A stretch of DNA of 64,000 nucleotides from Flavobacteriaceae bacterium (GCA_014075215.1 CP046177.1:4154501-4218500), one strand, 5' to 3'. Shown: positions 27,990 to 37,057, counted from the first letter of the stretch. The notes: generated by a model not told the origin, from the sequence alone. Numbers and translations: made by a program.

Positions 27990-29009
27990 TCATAATGCTT
28001 TGATTAAAGACAAAAATCGTTCTTTTTGTTGACCATCAAAAAGGGCATATTGATTTTTTATCTGCTCTTCATATTTTTCTTTAGGGTACTGAAATATTTC
28101 ATTAATTTTTTTTGTAAAATCATTTACGGAGTAGTTTTTAAGGTTACCCCCTTCAAATATCACATTTTTTTCTACAAACCCTTTATAAATCAATTCTTGA
28201 TTGTCTACAAAATACCCTGAAAGAATTGGCATTTTCACACTACATAATTCATAACAAATAGTGCTAGAAGGAACAATTCCAAAATTACTTTTTTTCATGA
28301 TATGCAATAATTCTAATTCGTTCAAATTAGAATGCAAAGTAAGTATATTTTTATTGTTTTTCACTAGATCATATATCGCATTGTGTTTATATGATGCCCC
28401 TAGAATTATGTGGATTTTTTTAACATTTGAAAACGTTAATAAAGCTTGTGTTGATTTATATGTTAAATCAAAAAAATCTGCCCCACCAAAACAAATAAAT
28501 ACAGAGTCAATTTTTTTAATTTGTTTTTTCTCTTGAGCTACTTTTAAAAACTCTGGTCTTAAAATTGCATAAGACAAACCTAAAGCTAATTGTGTGTATT
28601 CTTGTTTACAAAAATGACTCGGTTTTACATAAGGTGAATGATTTACAACACAGTCTGCATATAGCGTTTCAATAGCTAAATCATCAATGTAAATTAATTG
28701 AAATCCTAGCTCTTTTATTCGTTTTTGATAGGCCGATGTGTATTCATAACCATCAGCAATTATAATTAGTTTTGGATCTTTGTAACATTCAGACAGCCAC
28801 TTAGGTTCATCTAAAATTGCTAATTCCTTGGGTATTATCTTTATATTATAAGAATCGGGTATTATTTCTGTTGCAGATGTTTCTCTTGTTACAAAGTCAT
28901 AATTATAGTACTCTTTATATATTTCTACAAGTGCAAACAATCTATATAAATGACCTAGCCCAATCTTTTCATTTCCATCAGCTCTAAATAATATTTTCGT
29001 CTTCATCAA
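27990..29009 (-). CDS. pseG: UDP-2,4-diacylamino-trideoxy-altropyranose hydrolase
   Basis: 339-residue GT-B-fold hydrolase that removes UDP from the UDP-2,4-diacylamino-2,4,6-trideoxy-L-altrose intermediate to free the sugar for PseI. The start, KILFRADGNEKIGLGHLYRL, carries the catalytic His in the GxGHLxR motif. Mid-protein has IIADGYEYTSAYQKRIKELG, DCVVNHSPY and VFICFGGADFFDLTYKS, typical of PseG. The later LHIMKKSNFGIVPSSTICYE is the nucleotide-binding region. The start overlaps pseF by 26 bases. An active PseG implies that a 4-N-acylated UDP sugar is produced, although no pseH-type acetyltransferase is visible here. Confidence 0.93.
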   Translation of the reverse strand: MMKTKILFRADGNEKIGLGHLYRLFALVEIYKEYYNYDFVTRETSATEIIPDSYNIKIIPKELAILDEPKWLSECYKDPKLIIIADGYEYTSAYQKRIKELGFQLIYIDDLAIETLYADCVVNHSPYVKPSHFCKQEYTQLALGLSYAILRPEFLKVAQEKKQIKKIDSVFICFGGADFFDLTYKSTQALLTFSNVKKIHIILGASYKHNAIYDLVKNNKNILTLHSNLNELELLHIMKKSNFGIVPSSTICYELCSVKMPILSGYFVDNQELIYKGFVEKNVIFEGGNLKNYSVNDFTKKINEIFQYPKEKYEEQIKNQYALFDGQQKERFLSLIKAL

Positions 29010-29700
29010 TTTTTATTTTATACTTCAACTCTGCTAATTTCCAATCTGTTTCATTATCAATGTCTTGTGCTTCTAGCTCACTAATTTCTATATAGCTAGT
29101 ATTTGATGTCCAAAGTTTTTTCTCTTCTAAAAATTTACTAATATGAAAACTGTAAAATTGCCCAGCGTCATGAAATGATGGTATTAAATCTTGTGATCGT
29201 TTAGACATATTTTCACTATTTATCATTGCGATTCTATGTTCTTTATCAATTCGCATAGCTCTCTGAATTGGAAAACTATATCTTAATATCGGGAAAACAC
29301 AATCGAATTTTCCAGAAATTAATTTTTCTATAGATTGTTTAATTAGTTCTTGAGTAATAAATGGGGAAGTTGGATAAATACATGAGCAATAAGTAAATTC
29401 CTTTCCTAATTCTTTGTATTTCTTTATAACTTCTACCAACACATCTGCTGTAGTTGCAAAATCATTAGAATTGTCGTCACTTCTTAAAAAGGGAATTTTA
29501 GCACCATATGCCATTGCTATTTTCGCAATTTCCTCATTATCCGTAGAGACCATTACTTCGTCAAATAAATTACTTTGTATGGCTGTCTCTATCGAATACG
29601 CTATGATAGGTTTTCCTAAAAAGGGTCTGATGTTTTTTCTCGGTATTCTTTTACTCCCCCCTCTTGCTGGTATGATAGCTAACATCTTACTCACAAACAA
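28984..29700 (-). CDS. pseF: Pseudaminic acid cytidylyltransferase
   Basis: 238-residue CMP-sugar synthetase that activates pseudaminic acid with CTP to CMP-Pse, the donor for glycosyltransferases. The CTP-binding P-loop-like IPARGGSKRIPRKNIRPF is at residues 9-26, followed by GKPIIAYSIETAIQSNLFDE, VMVSTDNEEIAKIAMAYGAK and IPFLRSDDNSNDFATTADVL. YPTSPF is conserved. Its position between pseC and pseG separates it from other CMP-NeuAc synthetases. It overlaps pseC by 14 bases and pseG by 26, consistent with translational coupling. Confidence 0.95.
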   Translation of the reverse strand: MFVSKMLAIIPARGGSKRIPRKNIRPFLGKPIIAYSIETAIQSNLFDEVMVSTDNEEIAKIAMAYGAKIPFLRSDDNSNDFATTADVLVEVIKKYKELGKEFTYCSCIYPTSPFITQELIKQSIEKLISGKFDCVFPILRYSFPIQRAMRIDKEHRIAMINSENMSKRSQDLIPSFHDAGQFYSFHISKFLEEKKLWTSNTSYIEISELEAQDIDNETDWKLAELKYKIKIDEDENII

Positions 29701-30832
29701 AAGATACTACTTTTTCTATAATAAAGTCTTGTTCTTCATCAGTTAATGTTGGAAACATTGGTAAACTTAGACAATGTGCATAATAATTTTCTGCGTTGGT
29801 CAAATTAGTATTATCATACCCCATTTCCTTGTAATACGGTAAGGTATAAATTGGAATGTAATGAACCTGAGCATAAATTTGATGTTCTCGTAAGTAATCG
29901 TACAGTCCTTTTCTATTTGCTATTTCTATAACAAATAGATGGTGTGCATTGTACATTCCAGAAGGTAGACTCTGAAATTTTACGATGTTATGAAATGCTT
30001 TTTTATACTTTTCTGCAATTTGATTTCTTCTAGTAACGCCTGTGTCATTTTTTGCTAATTGTGTTATTCCTAATGCCGATTGTATGTCTGTTAATCTATA
30101 ATTAAATCCCAGTTCCTGCATTTCATAATACCATCCTCCGTGATTTTGAGACATATTTTTTTTAGTGATTCCATGAGTTCTAAGCAAGCTTAATTTTTCA
30201 TATATTTTTTTAGAATTGGTCGTTATTATGCCTCCTTCTCCGCAGGCAATATGTTTAACAGGATGAAAAGAGAAGACACTTACATCTGCCAAATTTCCGT
30301 TTCCGCATTTTTGACGGACTCCTTTTGAATCTGTAAAATAACCTCCCGGGGCATGACAGGCATCTTCTACCATCCAAAGATCATGAGCATCTGCCAATGC
30401 TCTAAATGCTTCCAAATTCACTGGTAGCCCGGCAAAATCAACAGGTATGATTCCTGTAAAAAAGCCTTTCGGTTTGCTTTCAATTAATTGCTTTGTACTT
30501 TCTAATGACAGCAAATACGTGTCTTTATCTATATCTGCAAACCAAACCTTTGCACCTACATATCTGGCGCAATTTGCAGAAGCAGCAAAGGTGATAGGAG
30601 TGGTAATGATCCGTTCTCCCTTTTTTAATCCTAATGCCATTACTGCCAGATGGAGACCGGCAGTTGCATTAGTTACGGCAACGGCGTATGTTGCTCCTAC
30701 ATATGCTGCAAACTTTTGTTCAAACTCTTGTATTTTGGGTCCCTGAGTCAAAAAGTCTGCAGTGAGTGTTTCCACTACCGCATCGATATCATCTTGATCT
30801 ATATATTGCCTGCCATATGGTATGGGTTTCAT
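29687..30832 (-). CDS. pseC: UDP-4-amino-4,6-dideoxy-N-acetyl-L-altrosamine transaminase
   Basis: 381-residue PLP-dependent DegT/DnrJ/EryC1 aminotransferase that puts an amino group on C4 of the PseB product. Evidence: MKPIPYGRQYIDQDDIDAVV, the cofactor loop VTNATAGLHLAVMALGLKKG, VEDACHAPGGY, and the PLP lysine K193 in FSFHPVKHIACGEGG. RLTDIQSALGITQL is conserved in PseC. The YIPIYTLPYYKEMG and AENYYAHCLSLPMFP tail is also typical. Its product, the free 4-amine, is the substrate that PseH normally acetylates. Here two formyltransferase-like genes are the local candidates. It overlaps pseB by 4 bases. Confidence 0.96.
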   Translation of the reverse strand: MKPIPYGRQYIDQDDIDAVVETLTADFLTQGPKIQEFEQKFAAYVGATYAVAVTNATAGLHLAVMALGLKKGERIITTPITFAASANCARYVGAKVWFADIDKDTYLLSLESTKQLIESKPKGFFTGIIPVDFAGLPVNLEAFRALADAHDLWMVEDACHAPGGYFTDSKGVRQKCGNGNLADVSVFSFHPVKHIACGEGGIITTNSKKIYEKLSLLRTHGITKKNMSQNHGGWYYEMQELGFNYRLTDIQSALGITQLAKNDTGVTRRNQIAEKYKKAFHNIVKFQSLPSGMYNAHHLFVIEIANRKGLYDYLREHQIYAQVHYIPIYTLPYYKEMGYDNTNLTNAENYYAHCLSLPMFPTLTDEEQDFIIEKVVSFVCE

Positions 30833-31848
30833 GATAAAGAAAAGTTAGCATCAACGTGTTTTTTTATAAGTTCTCTTAGGCTTTCCAAGGTTTCCCAGTA
30901 CTTATTTTCTCCGGAGTTATAACTAAATCCTTCCGGTACTTTTTTTGCATTAAATGCAGTAATGAATTCTTGCATGTCAAAATTAGGTTTTATGGGGATA
31001 ATGGCATAATACTTTCCCAAGTCATATGTGTTTAAGGAATCTGAAGAGGTAATCATTTCTTCATGTAACTTTTCTCCTGGCCTGACACCAACAATTTTTT
31101 GTTCGCACTCTGGAGCTATGGCTGTTGCTACGTCAGTAATTTTATACGACGGTATCTTGGGCACAAATATCTCGCCTCCAAAAGCATTTTCTAAAGCATT
31201 GAAAACCATCTCACAACCATCTTCCAGGCTGATATTGAAGCGTGTCATTTTTTTATCGGTAATAGGCAAAAAACCTTCTTTTTTCTTTTTTAAAAAAAAG
31301 GGCATTACAGAACCGTTAGAACCCATTACATTTCCATATCGTACCACAGAAAATTTAACATCTCTTTTTCCTTTAATATTATTGGCGGCAACAAATAATT
31401 TATCTGAAGCTAATTTAGTAGCACCATATAAATTTATGGGTGCTGCAGCTTTATCTGTAGATAATGCTACCACATTTTTAACTCCGGTATTAAAACAAGC
31501 TTCTATAAGATTTTCTGCTCCTAAAATATTAGTTTTTACACATTCAATGGGGTTATATTCTGCAATATGCACATGTTTCATAGCTGCTGCATGAATTACG
31601 ATATCTACGCCTTCCAGCGCACGAATCAACCTTTTTGCATCTCTTACATCTCCAATAAAATAGCGTATGCTGCTATATTTTTCTTCAGGAAACTCCATAG
31701 ACATTTGATAGTGTTTTTGTTCGTCTCTGGAAAATATAATAAGACGTTTTACATCGGGGTACCTTTCAAAAATCAATTTTGTAAACATCTTTCCGAAGGA
31801 TCCTGTCCCTCCCGTTATCAAAATTGATTTTTTATTCAGGTTTAGCAT
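30829..31848 (-). CDS. pseB: UDP-N-acetylglucosamine 4,6-dehydratase (inverting)
   Basis: 339-residue short-chain dehydrogenase/reductase that converts UDP-GlcNAc to the 4-keto-6-deoxy-L-arabino sugar, the first step to pseudaminic acid. The NADP-binding motif ITGGTGSFGKMFTKLI is at residues 11-26, VIHAAAMKHVHIAEYNP is conserved in the inverting dehydratases, and the catalytic pair is Y141/K145 in INLYGATKLASDK. RYGNVMGSNGSVMPFFLKKK and TRFNISLEDGCEMVF complete the family picture. The length matches PseB/FlaA1. It lies directly downstream of rfbC (17-base overlap). Confidence 0.96.
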   Translation of the reverse strand: MLNLNKKSILITGGTGSFGKMFTKLIFERYPDVKRLIIFSRDEQKHYQMSMEFPEEKYSSIRYFIGDVRDAKRLIRALEGVDIVIHAAAMKHVHIAEYNPIECVKTNILGAENLIEACFNTGVKNVVALSTDKAAAPINLYGATKLASDKLFVAANNIKGKRDVKFSVVRYGNVMGSNGSVMPFFLKKKKEGFLPITDKKMTRFNISLEDGCEMVFNALENAFGGEIFVPKIPSYKITDVATAIAPECEQKIVGVRPGEKLHEEMITSSDSLNTYDLGKYYAIIPIKPNFDMQEFITAFNAKKVPEGFSYNSGENKYWETLESLRELIKKHVDANFSLS

Positions 31849-32401
31849 ATTTCATTTTTTTACGCAAGTTGTCTAAATTTTTTAGTTCTTTGTCTTTTGA
31901 CGATAGTATTATTTCGTGTGGTTGCAACATCCAATCTATGTTTAACTCCGCATCGTTATATATAATTCCGCTTTCCGCTACTTTGTTGTAATAATTATCA
32001 CATTTATAAGCAAAAATAGTCTCATTTTCCAAAACAGAAAAGCCATGTGCAAAGCCTCTTGGCACAAATAATTGCTTATTATTTTTTTCTGATAATTCTA
32101 TTGAAAAAGGCTGCCCAAAAGTAGCCGATCCGAGTCGAATATCTACCACTACATCTAATACACTTCCTTTAATAACTCTTACCAGTTTGGCTTGTGCATA
32201 TTTTCCTGTTTGAATATGCAACCCTCTCAAAACACCTCTTTGTGAACAGGACTGATTATCTTGAACAAACGTTATTTTTAACCCTGTTAATTTTTCAAAT
32301 TTTTGTTGATTGTAACTTTCGAAAAAATAACCTCTGTCATCGCCAAAAATATCGGGTTCTATAATAAAACATCCTTTTAAATGTGTTTCGGTAATATTCA
32401 T
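31832..32401 (-). CDS. rfbC: dTDP-4-dehydrorhamnose 3,5-epimerase
   Basis: 189-residue cupin-fold epimerase (RmlC) that acts on dTDP-4-keto-6-deoxyglucose. Signatures: GCFIIEPDIFGDDRGYFFES, FVQDNQSCSQRGVLRGLHIQ with the catalytic His, KLVRVIKGSVLDVVVDIRLG, then RGFAHGFSVLENETIFAYKC with the second catalytic region (D/Y pair). It overlaps rfbA by 4 bases and pseB by 17. No rfbD (dTDP-4-dehydrorhamnose reductase) is present in this window, so either it is elsewhere or the end product is not L-rhamnose. Confidence 0.95.
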   Translation of the reverse strand: MNITETHLKGCFIIEPDIFGDDRGYFFESYNQQKFEKLTGLKITFVQDNQSCSQRGVLRGLHIQTGKYAQAKLVRVIKGSVLDVVVDIRLGSATFGQPFSIELSEKNNKQLFVPRGFAHGFSVLENETIFAYKCDNYYNKVAESGIIYNDAELNIDWMLQPHEIILSSKDKELKNLDNLRKKMKYAKPE

Positions 32402-33255
32402 GATACATCTAACAGGTTTTTTCCATACCCGCTTTTTAATAGTGTCTTTGCCAATTTTTTTAGTTGTTCTTTTGAGATAAATCCACTTCTGTAAGCTGCT
32501 GCTTCAATAGATCCTATTTTAAGCCCTTGTCTTTCTTCTATTACCTGTACAAACTGGGAGGCTTGCATTAAGGAGTGAAAAGCTCCCGTGTCCAGCCATG
32601 CTGTGCCTCTGTCTAAAATACATACTTTTAATTTTCCCCTACTTAAATAATCTCTGTTAATATCGGTGATTTCTAACTCTCCTCTGTCACTGGGTTTTAC
32701 ATTTTTTGCTATTTCCACAACAGTGTTATCGTAAAAGTAAATCCCGGGAACGGCGTAATTTGATTTGGGTTTTTCCGGTTTTTCTTCTATAGATATCGCA
32801 TCTCCTTTTTCATCAAATTCAACAACTCCGTATCTTTCCGGATCCTGAACATGATAAGCATAGATAATGCCTCCTTCAGGGTTATTATTTGCCCTCAATA
32901 ATCCGGACAATCCTGTCCCATAGAAAATATTATCTCCTAGAATCAACGCAACTTTATCGTTTCCTATAAATTTTTCTCCAATAATAAAAGCTTCGGCCAA
33001 ACCGTTTGGATGTTCTTGTGAAGCATATTCAAATGTACATCCAACCTGACTCCCATTATTTAGTAATTTTTTAAAAAGAGGTAGGTCCTGAGGTGTGGAT
33101 ATTATTAATATTTCACGAATTCCGGAAGCTATCAGAGTAGCTATAGGATAGTATATCATCGGCTTATCATATACAGGCATCAATTGCTTACTCACTGCTA
33201 ATGTAAGCGGGTGTAATCTTGTGCCCGAACCGCCTGCTAAAACTATTCCTTTCAT
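32398..33255 (-). CDS. rfbA: Glucose-1-phosphate thymidylyltransferase
   Basis: 285 residues (RmlA). It makes dTDP-glucose from dTTP and glucose-1-phosphate. N-terminal MKGIVLAGGSGTRLHPLTLA holds the nucleotide-binding loop; VSKQLMPVYDKPMIYYPIAT, ALILGDNIFYGTG (metal Asp) and YGVVEFDEKGDAISIEEKPE follow, and DRGTAWLDTGAFHSLMQASQ is the conserved C-terminal region. It shares 1 base with rfbB's stop region and 4 bases with rfbC. It supplies the first activated sugar for the 6-deoxyhexose branch of the repeat unit. Confidence 0.96.
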   Translation of the reverse strand: MKGIVLAGGSGTRLHPLTLAVSKQLMPVYDKPMIYYPIATLIASGIREILIISTPQDLPLFKKLLNNGSQVGCTFEYASQEHPNGLAEAFIIGEKFIGNDKVALILGDNIFYGTGLSGLLRANNNPEGGIIYAYHVQDPERYGVVEFDEKGDAISIEEKPEKPKSNYAVPGIYFYDNTVVEIAKNVKPSDRGELEITDINRDYLSRGKLKVCILDRGTAWLDTGAFHSLMQASQFVQVIEERQGLKIGSIEAAAYRSGFISKEQLKKLAKTLLKSGYGKNLLDVS

Positions 33256-34265
33256 TAATACTTATATTTATTTAAATACCATTTGATGGTTTTTAGTATT
33301 CCCGATTCAAAATTTTCGTCAGCTCTCCACCCCAGGTTGTTTTCAATTTTAGATGCATCTATTGCATATCGGAAATCGTGACCCGGCCTATCCTCAACAA
33401 AGCGTATTTGAGTTTTATACGATGACTTTTTAGGTTTTATCTGATCTAATAACTCACAAATAGTATGAGCTATATATAGATTGCTTCGCTCGTTCCTTCC
33501 ACCAATAGCATACGTTTCTCCTATACGGCCATTTTTATATACCAATTCAATTCCCTTGCAATGATCTAAAACATATAACCAATCTCTGATGTTTTGTCCA
33601 TCCCCGTAAATGGGAATGGTTTCTCCGGAAATTGCTTTTCTGATAATAGTTGGAATTAGCTTTTCATCATGTTGCTTTGGCCCGTAATTATTTGAACAAT
33701 GCGTAGTTACCACATTCATTCCATAAGTATGAAAATAGCTCCTTACTAAAAAATCCGAAGATGCTTTGGAAGCACTATAAGGGCTGTTTGGTGCATAAGG
33801 TGTTCTTTCCGTAAAAAAACCTTTTTCTCCCAAGGTTCCGTATACTTCATCCGTTGAAATATGGTGAAACCTGACATCTTTATACTCTTTTTTAGATACA
33901 TTTGGAGCTTCCATCCAATATTTTTTTGCCACGTCCAGTAAATTAAACGTTCCGAACACATTGGTTTTTACAAATAAATCCGGATGATCTATAGAATTGT
34001 CTACATGTGATTCGGCAGCAAAATGAATGACTCCTGTAAAACGATATTCTGAAAACAGCTTCTCTATAAGGTTTCTATCACAAATATCTCCTTCTATACA
34101 TGAATATTGCGGGTGGTGTTCAATATCTTTCAAATTCCTTAAATCTCCTGCGTATGTCAATACATCAATATTTACAATTTTAGTGTTCGGATTACTTTTC
34201 AGATAATAAGGTATAAAATTTGCACCGATAAATCCCGCTCCTCCCGTAACTAAAATGGTATCCAT
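33255..34265 (-). CDS. rfbB: dTDP-glucose 4,6-dehydratase
   Basis: 336-residue SDR enzyme (RmlB) giving dTDP-4-keto-6-deoxyglucose. NAD-binding motif TGGAGFIGANFIPYYL, then HFAAESHVDNSIDHPDLFVK, the catalytic YSASKASSDFLVRSYFHTYG (Tyr/Lys), STDEVYGTLG with the dehydratase Asp-Glu pair, and RPGHDFRYAIDASKIENNLG. The order rfbB-rfbA-rfbC follows a Wzz-like gene by 5 bases. The first two enzymes are also shared by other 6-deoxysugar pathways. Confidence 0.96.
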   Translation of the reverse strand: MDTILVTGGAGFIGANFIPYYLKSNPNTKIVNIDVLTYAGDLRNLKDIEHHPQYSCIEGDICDRNLIEKLFSEYRFTGVIHFAAESHVDNSIDHPDLFVKTNVFGTFNLLDVAKKYWMEAPNVSKKEYKDVRFHHISTDEVYGTLGEKGFFTERTPYAPNSPYSASKASSDFLVRSYFHTYGMNVVTTHCSNNYGPKQHDEKLIPTIIRKAISGETIPIYGDGQNIRDWLYVLDHCKGIELVYKNGRIGETYAIGGRNERSNLYIAHTICELLDQIKPKKSSYKTQIRFVEDRPGHDFRYAIDASKIENNLGWRADENFESGILKTIKWYLNKYKY

Positions 34266-34270
34266 TATAA

Positions 34271-35308
34271 TTATTTTTTATAATTATTCAAAAAGATATT
34301 TACCTCTTTTAATAATAAGACAAGTAATGTTACCAAAACTCCAAATACAAAAAAGACAAATGTTTTTGAGTTTTTTAACCCACCTACTTTTGTTCCTATA
34401 ACCTGGAAACTGGAAATAACGTTTATTATTTCCTTTTTATTTGTTTTGTTTATAGCAATTTGAGATAATCTGGAATTTATTTCCCTACTAGTCCTAAAAA
34501 GCTCTAGCTCTTTATCTTTGTTATTTCTATTTCCCATATCTATAGAAGTACCCGTTGTAGGTTTCTTCGCTTCTTCCAAAAGAACTTTTGTATATACTTT
34601 TCTCAGCGTATCTGCTTCTTTGATATTTTTTTGTAACAAAGCATAACTCCTGTCCAAATTTAAGTTTTCCGTTTCTTTTACTCTTTTAAAATAGTCATGA
34701 TCTTTTATTGAAGATAAGATAATATCATCAAGTTTTGCAAAAATTTTATTGTTTGTAGATTTTACTTTTATCTCATAAACTATGTAATCATAGCTCGTAA
34801 AAGATTTTTTGAAATCTTCTAACTCATAATTTTTTATTGCCAGAGTATCAACCGAAAGAGTTAATTTATCATAGGCATTAATAATGTCATTTTCGTTTTC
34901 AACAGGTTCTATTGAAAATAACCTTAATGAGATGGCTTCTTCTTCACTAATTTTAAATATTTCCTTTAATAAATTAAATTCTTCCTGATAAATTAAATTA
35001 TTATAAAGTTCAATATTAGCATAAAGTTGTCTGACACTATTGAAATTCGGTTTCACAAGCATTTTGGAATCATATATATCATCATCATTATATTCTAAAA
35101 TAAATCCTACAATGCCAAAAACGATACCAACGGCAATCATTTTAACTACGTGCTTTCTTAAAAATAACAACAGTATTATACATGTATTAAATACTGCTAT
35201 AAAAATATTTGCTATAAAATTAAAAACTTTGGAAACCCCCTTACCAATGATTGTAAATAATGACCCTAAATCCACTTCTTCTTCGGTTTTGCTCTGTTTT
35301 GCTGACAT
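34271..35308 (-). CDS. Wzz-like polysaccharide chain-length/export co-polymerase
   Basis: 345-residue membrane protein laid out like PCP/Wzz co-polymerases. It has a cytoplasmic start, membrane segments near residues 35-50 and 55-72, a long polar, helix-rich periplasmic part (about 75-310, charged and coiled-coil-prone around ENLNLDRSYALLQKNIKEAD) and a final membrane segment (FVFFVFGVLVTLLVLLLKEV, about 318-338). Wzz proteins control polymer length with Wzy. Sequence signatures are weak, so the call rests mainly on topology and on its place in front of rfbB. The two nearby N-terminal membrane segments are unusual. Confidence 0.7.
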   Translation of the reverse strand: MSAKQSKTEEEVDLGSLFTIIGKGVSKVFNFIANIFIAVFNTCIILLLFLRKHVVKMIAVGIVFGIVGFILEYNDDDIYDSKMLVKPNFNSVRQLYANIELYNNLIYQEEFNLLKEIFKISEEEAISLRLFSIEPVENENDIINAYDKLTLSVDTLAIKNYELEDFKKSFTSYDYIVYEIKVKSTNNKIFAKLDDIILSSIKDHDYFKRVKETENLNLDRSYALLQKNIKEADTLRKVYTKVLLEEAKKPTTGTSIDMGNRNNKDKELELFRTSREINSRLSQIAINKTNKKEIINVISSFQVIGTKVGGLKNSKTFVFFVFGVLVTLLVLLLKEVNIFLNNYKK

Positions 35309-35340
35309 ATTAAATCTGATTAATTTTATTCTATATAACT

Positions 35341-37020
35341 CTAAAAAATTTGTTCTAGTATTTTTTGCGTAATGGCATAAGTGGGTTTTACTCCTGACAT
35401 TCCTAATCCTCCCGAAGCTAAGGTTGCTCCTGTTTTTAACGGGTTATCCGATGCATAATAAGCATACCGAACCTTTACATCCTTGGAAATATTTCCTCTT
35501 ATTTTAGAAGCAGACTGAATCGCTTTTTGGTAATGCGCTCCTTCCATCTCCAAACCGATAACGTTCCATGTAGAGTTGTGAAAGAATTTTAAAATGTCTT
35601 TATTTTGGAGAGATGTCCCTAAAACCGTTACCATAGCTCCGTCAAAAGATTGTACTCCAAAACCCTCCAGATCTTCTTTTGTCAACTCATTTTTAAACGG
35701 ATAATTATCTGCTGTTCCTTCAAAAATATGTGCGGACGGAATCATAATATCTCCCTTACCTCCATCTAAAATTCCCGCTTTTCCCATAATAGAGATGGAC
35801 TGTACATCTAAGTGAATTGTATCCGTTTCTGTTTTATATGGTTTTAACAACTCATCCATAGTTTCATAAGCTTGCTCTCCAAAAGCGTAGTCCGTCACAA
35901 TAATTACCGGGTGCTGCCCTGAAGCGTTTACCTTATGGTATCCGGAGTTTTCAAAATCAATTTTACCGGTATCAATAATTTGAACGTTGATATTTGTTCC
36001 GGATGTGTCCCTTACATAAATTAACCCGTTTTTTAAAGCATATTTTTTTATCTCTTTTCGTAACTCTTTACTTTCTCCGGTACTTAACAATTCATATAAT
36101 GAAAAATCTTTGTTCTTTTTTGCTTCATTAGGCAACGCTTTCCGCGCGTATATAGAATTTAATACACTGTGCATGTTTGCACTAATGATATGTATAGGCC
36201 TCTCTAATAAGTCATTCCCTAAGAGTGTTTTTTTGATGTTGTTTGCCCATATTTCTCCGTAAATATGATGTCCTATTTGTTCATTTAAGACCGAGCTAAA
36301 TATTACAACTCGTTTTTTAGCATCACAAATTTCATTGATTGCCAATTTTCCCAACCAATAAATAAGCTGAAAAAACCTATTGTGGTTTTCTTCAGACAAA
36401 AAAGCTTTATAAACTTGTAATACTTCATTATAAGTTCTTCCTAAAACACTTGCTAAATGTACAAGAGTAACCTCTCTTTCCTTATCGTTTAATTGTTTAT
36501 GGTATAAAACAACTTTTTCCAAATGCTCCCATTCTCGTATGCATTTTCCTTCTTCATCTAACAATACTTTATCTTTTATTTTGTGCGACTCGATAAATAA
36601 AAAAGTAATATGAGTTAGGATATCATAAATTTCAGATCTCCCTCTGGTAATTTCAATGTTCATTTGATCTTTATCTATACGATAACAATTTCGTCTTCTT
36701 TTAGGTGGAATAATGGTTTTAAAATGGGAGTTGGCATACCCTTCATCTGCAGTTAGATTTATAAACTGACATTCCTCTATACCTTCCGGCAATCTTTCAA
36801 CTACATATATCAGTCCGTTTAATTCAACTCTGTCTTCTGCTATAGATCCATATATTTCCGGTTGTAAGAGTAGTAGTGATTTTCTCAGGGTTTCTCCCGA
36901 AACACCCATGGGTTTATAAAAACCTCTGCTAAACAGATGACGCATAGAAATATATAATTTTTCTATGGCATTCGTAGATTCCTGAGCTCTGGTTCTATCT
37001 TTATATTTATTCTGAAACAT
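35341..37020 (-). CDS. DUF6909-like conserved protein
   Basis: 559 residues, soluble, no signal peptide. I believe it is the Bacteroidota DUF6909 family, from memory only. The N-terminal half is helical with basic stretches (PPKRRRNCYRIDKDQMNIEI). The C-terminal third has strand-rich segments, HPVIIVTDYAFGEQAYETMD, ILDGGKGDIMIPSAHIFEGT and then WNVIGLEMEGAHYQKAI, which recalls the MEGA substrate loop of nucleoside phosphorylases/nucleosidases. This could mean a nucleosidase-like fold. It lies between the S41 peptidase gene (37 bases downstream of it) and the Wzz-like gene (32-base gap), but I doubt a specific polysaccharide role. Confidence 0.6.
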   Translation of the reverse strand: MFQNKYKDRTRAQESTNAIEKLYISMRHLFSRGFYKPMGVSGETLRKSLLLLQPEIYGSIAEDRVELNGLIYVVERLPEGIEECQFINLTADEGYANSHFKTIIPPKRRRNCYRIDKDQMNIEITRGRSEIYDILTHITFLFIESHKIKDKVLLDEEGKCIREWEHLEKVVLYHKQLNDKEREVTLVHLASVLGRTYNEVLQVYKAFLSEENHNRFFQLIYWLGKLAINEICDAKKRVVIFSSVLNEQIGHHIYGEIWANNIKKTLLGNDLLERPIHIISANMHSVLNSIYARKALPNEAKKNKDFSLYELLSTGESKELRKEIKKYALKNGLIYVRDTSGTNINVQIIDTGKIDFENSGYHKVNASGQHPVIIVTDYAFGEQAYETMDELLKPYKTETDTIHLDVQSISIMGKAGILDGGKGDIMIPSAHIFEGTADNYPFKNELTKEDLEGFGVQSFDGAMVTVLGTSLQNKDILKFFHNSTWNVIGLEMEGAHYQKAIQSASKIRGNISKDVKVRYAYYASDNPLKTGATLASGGLGMSGVKPTYAITQKILEQIF

Positions 37021-37057
37021 CCTTATTTTAGAGCAAAGATATTAATTTAGTCTTGAG

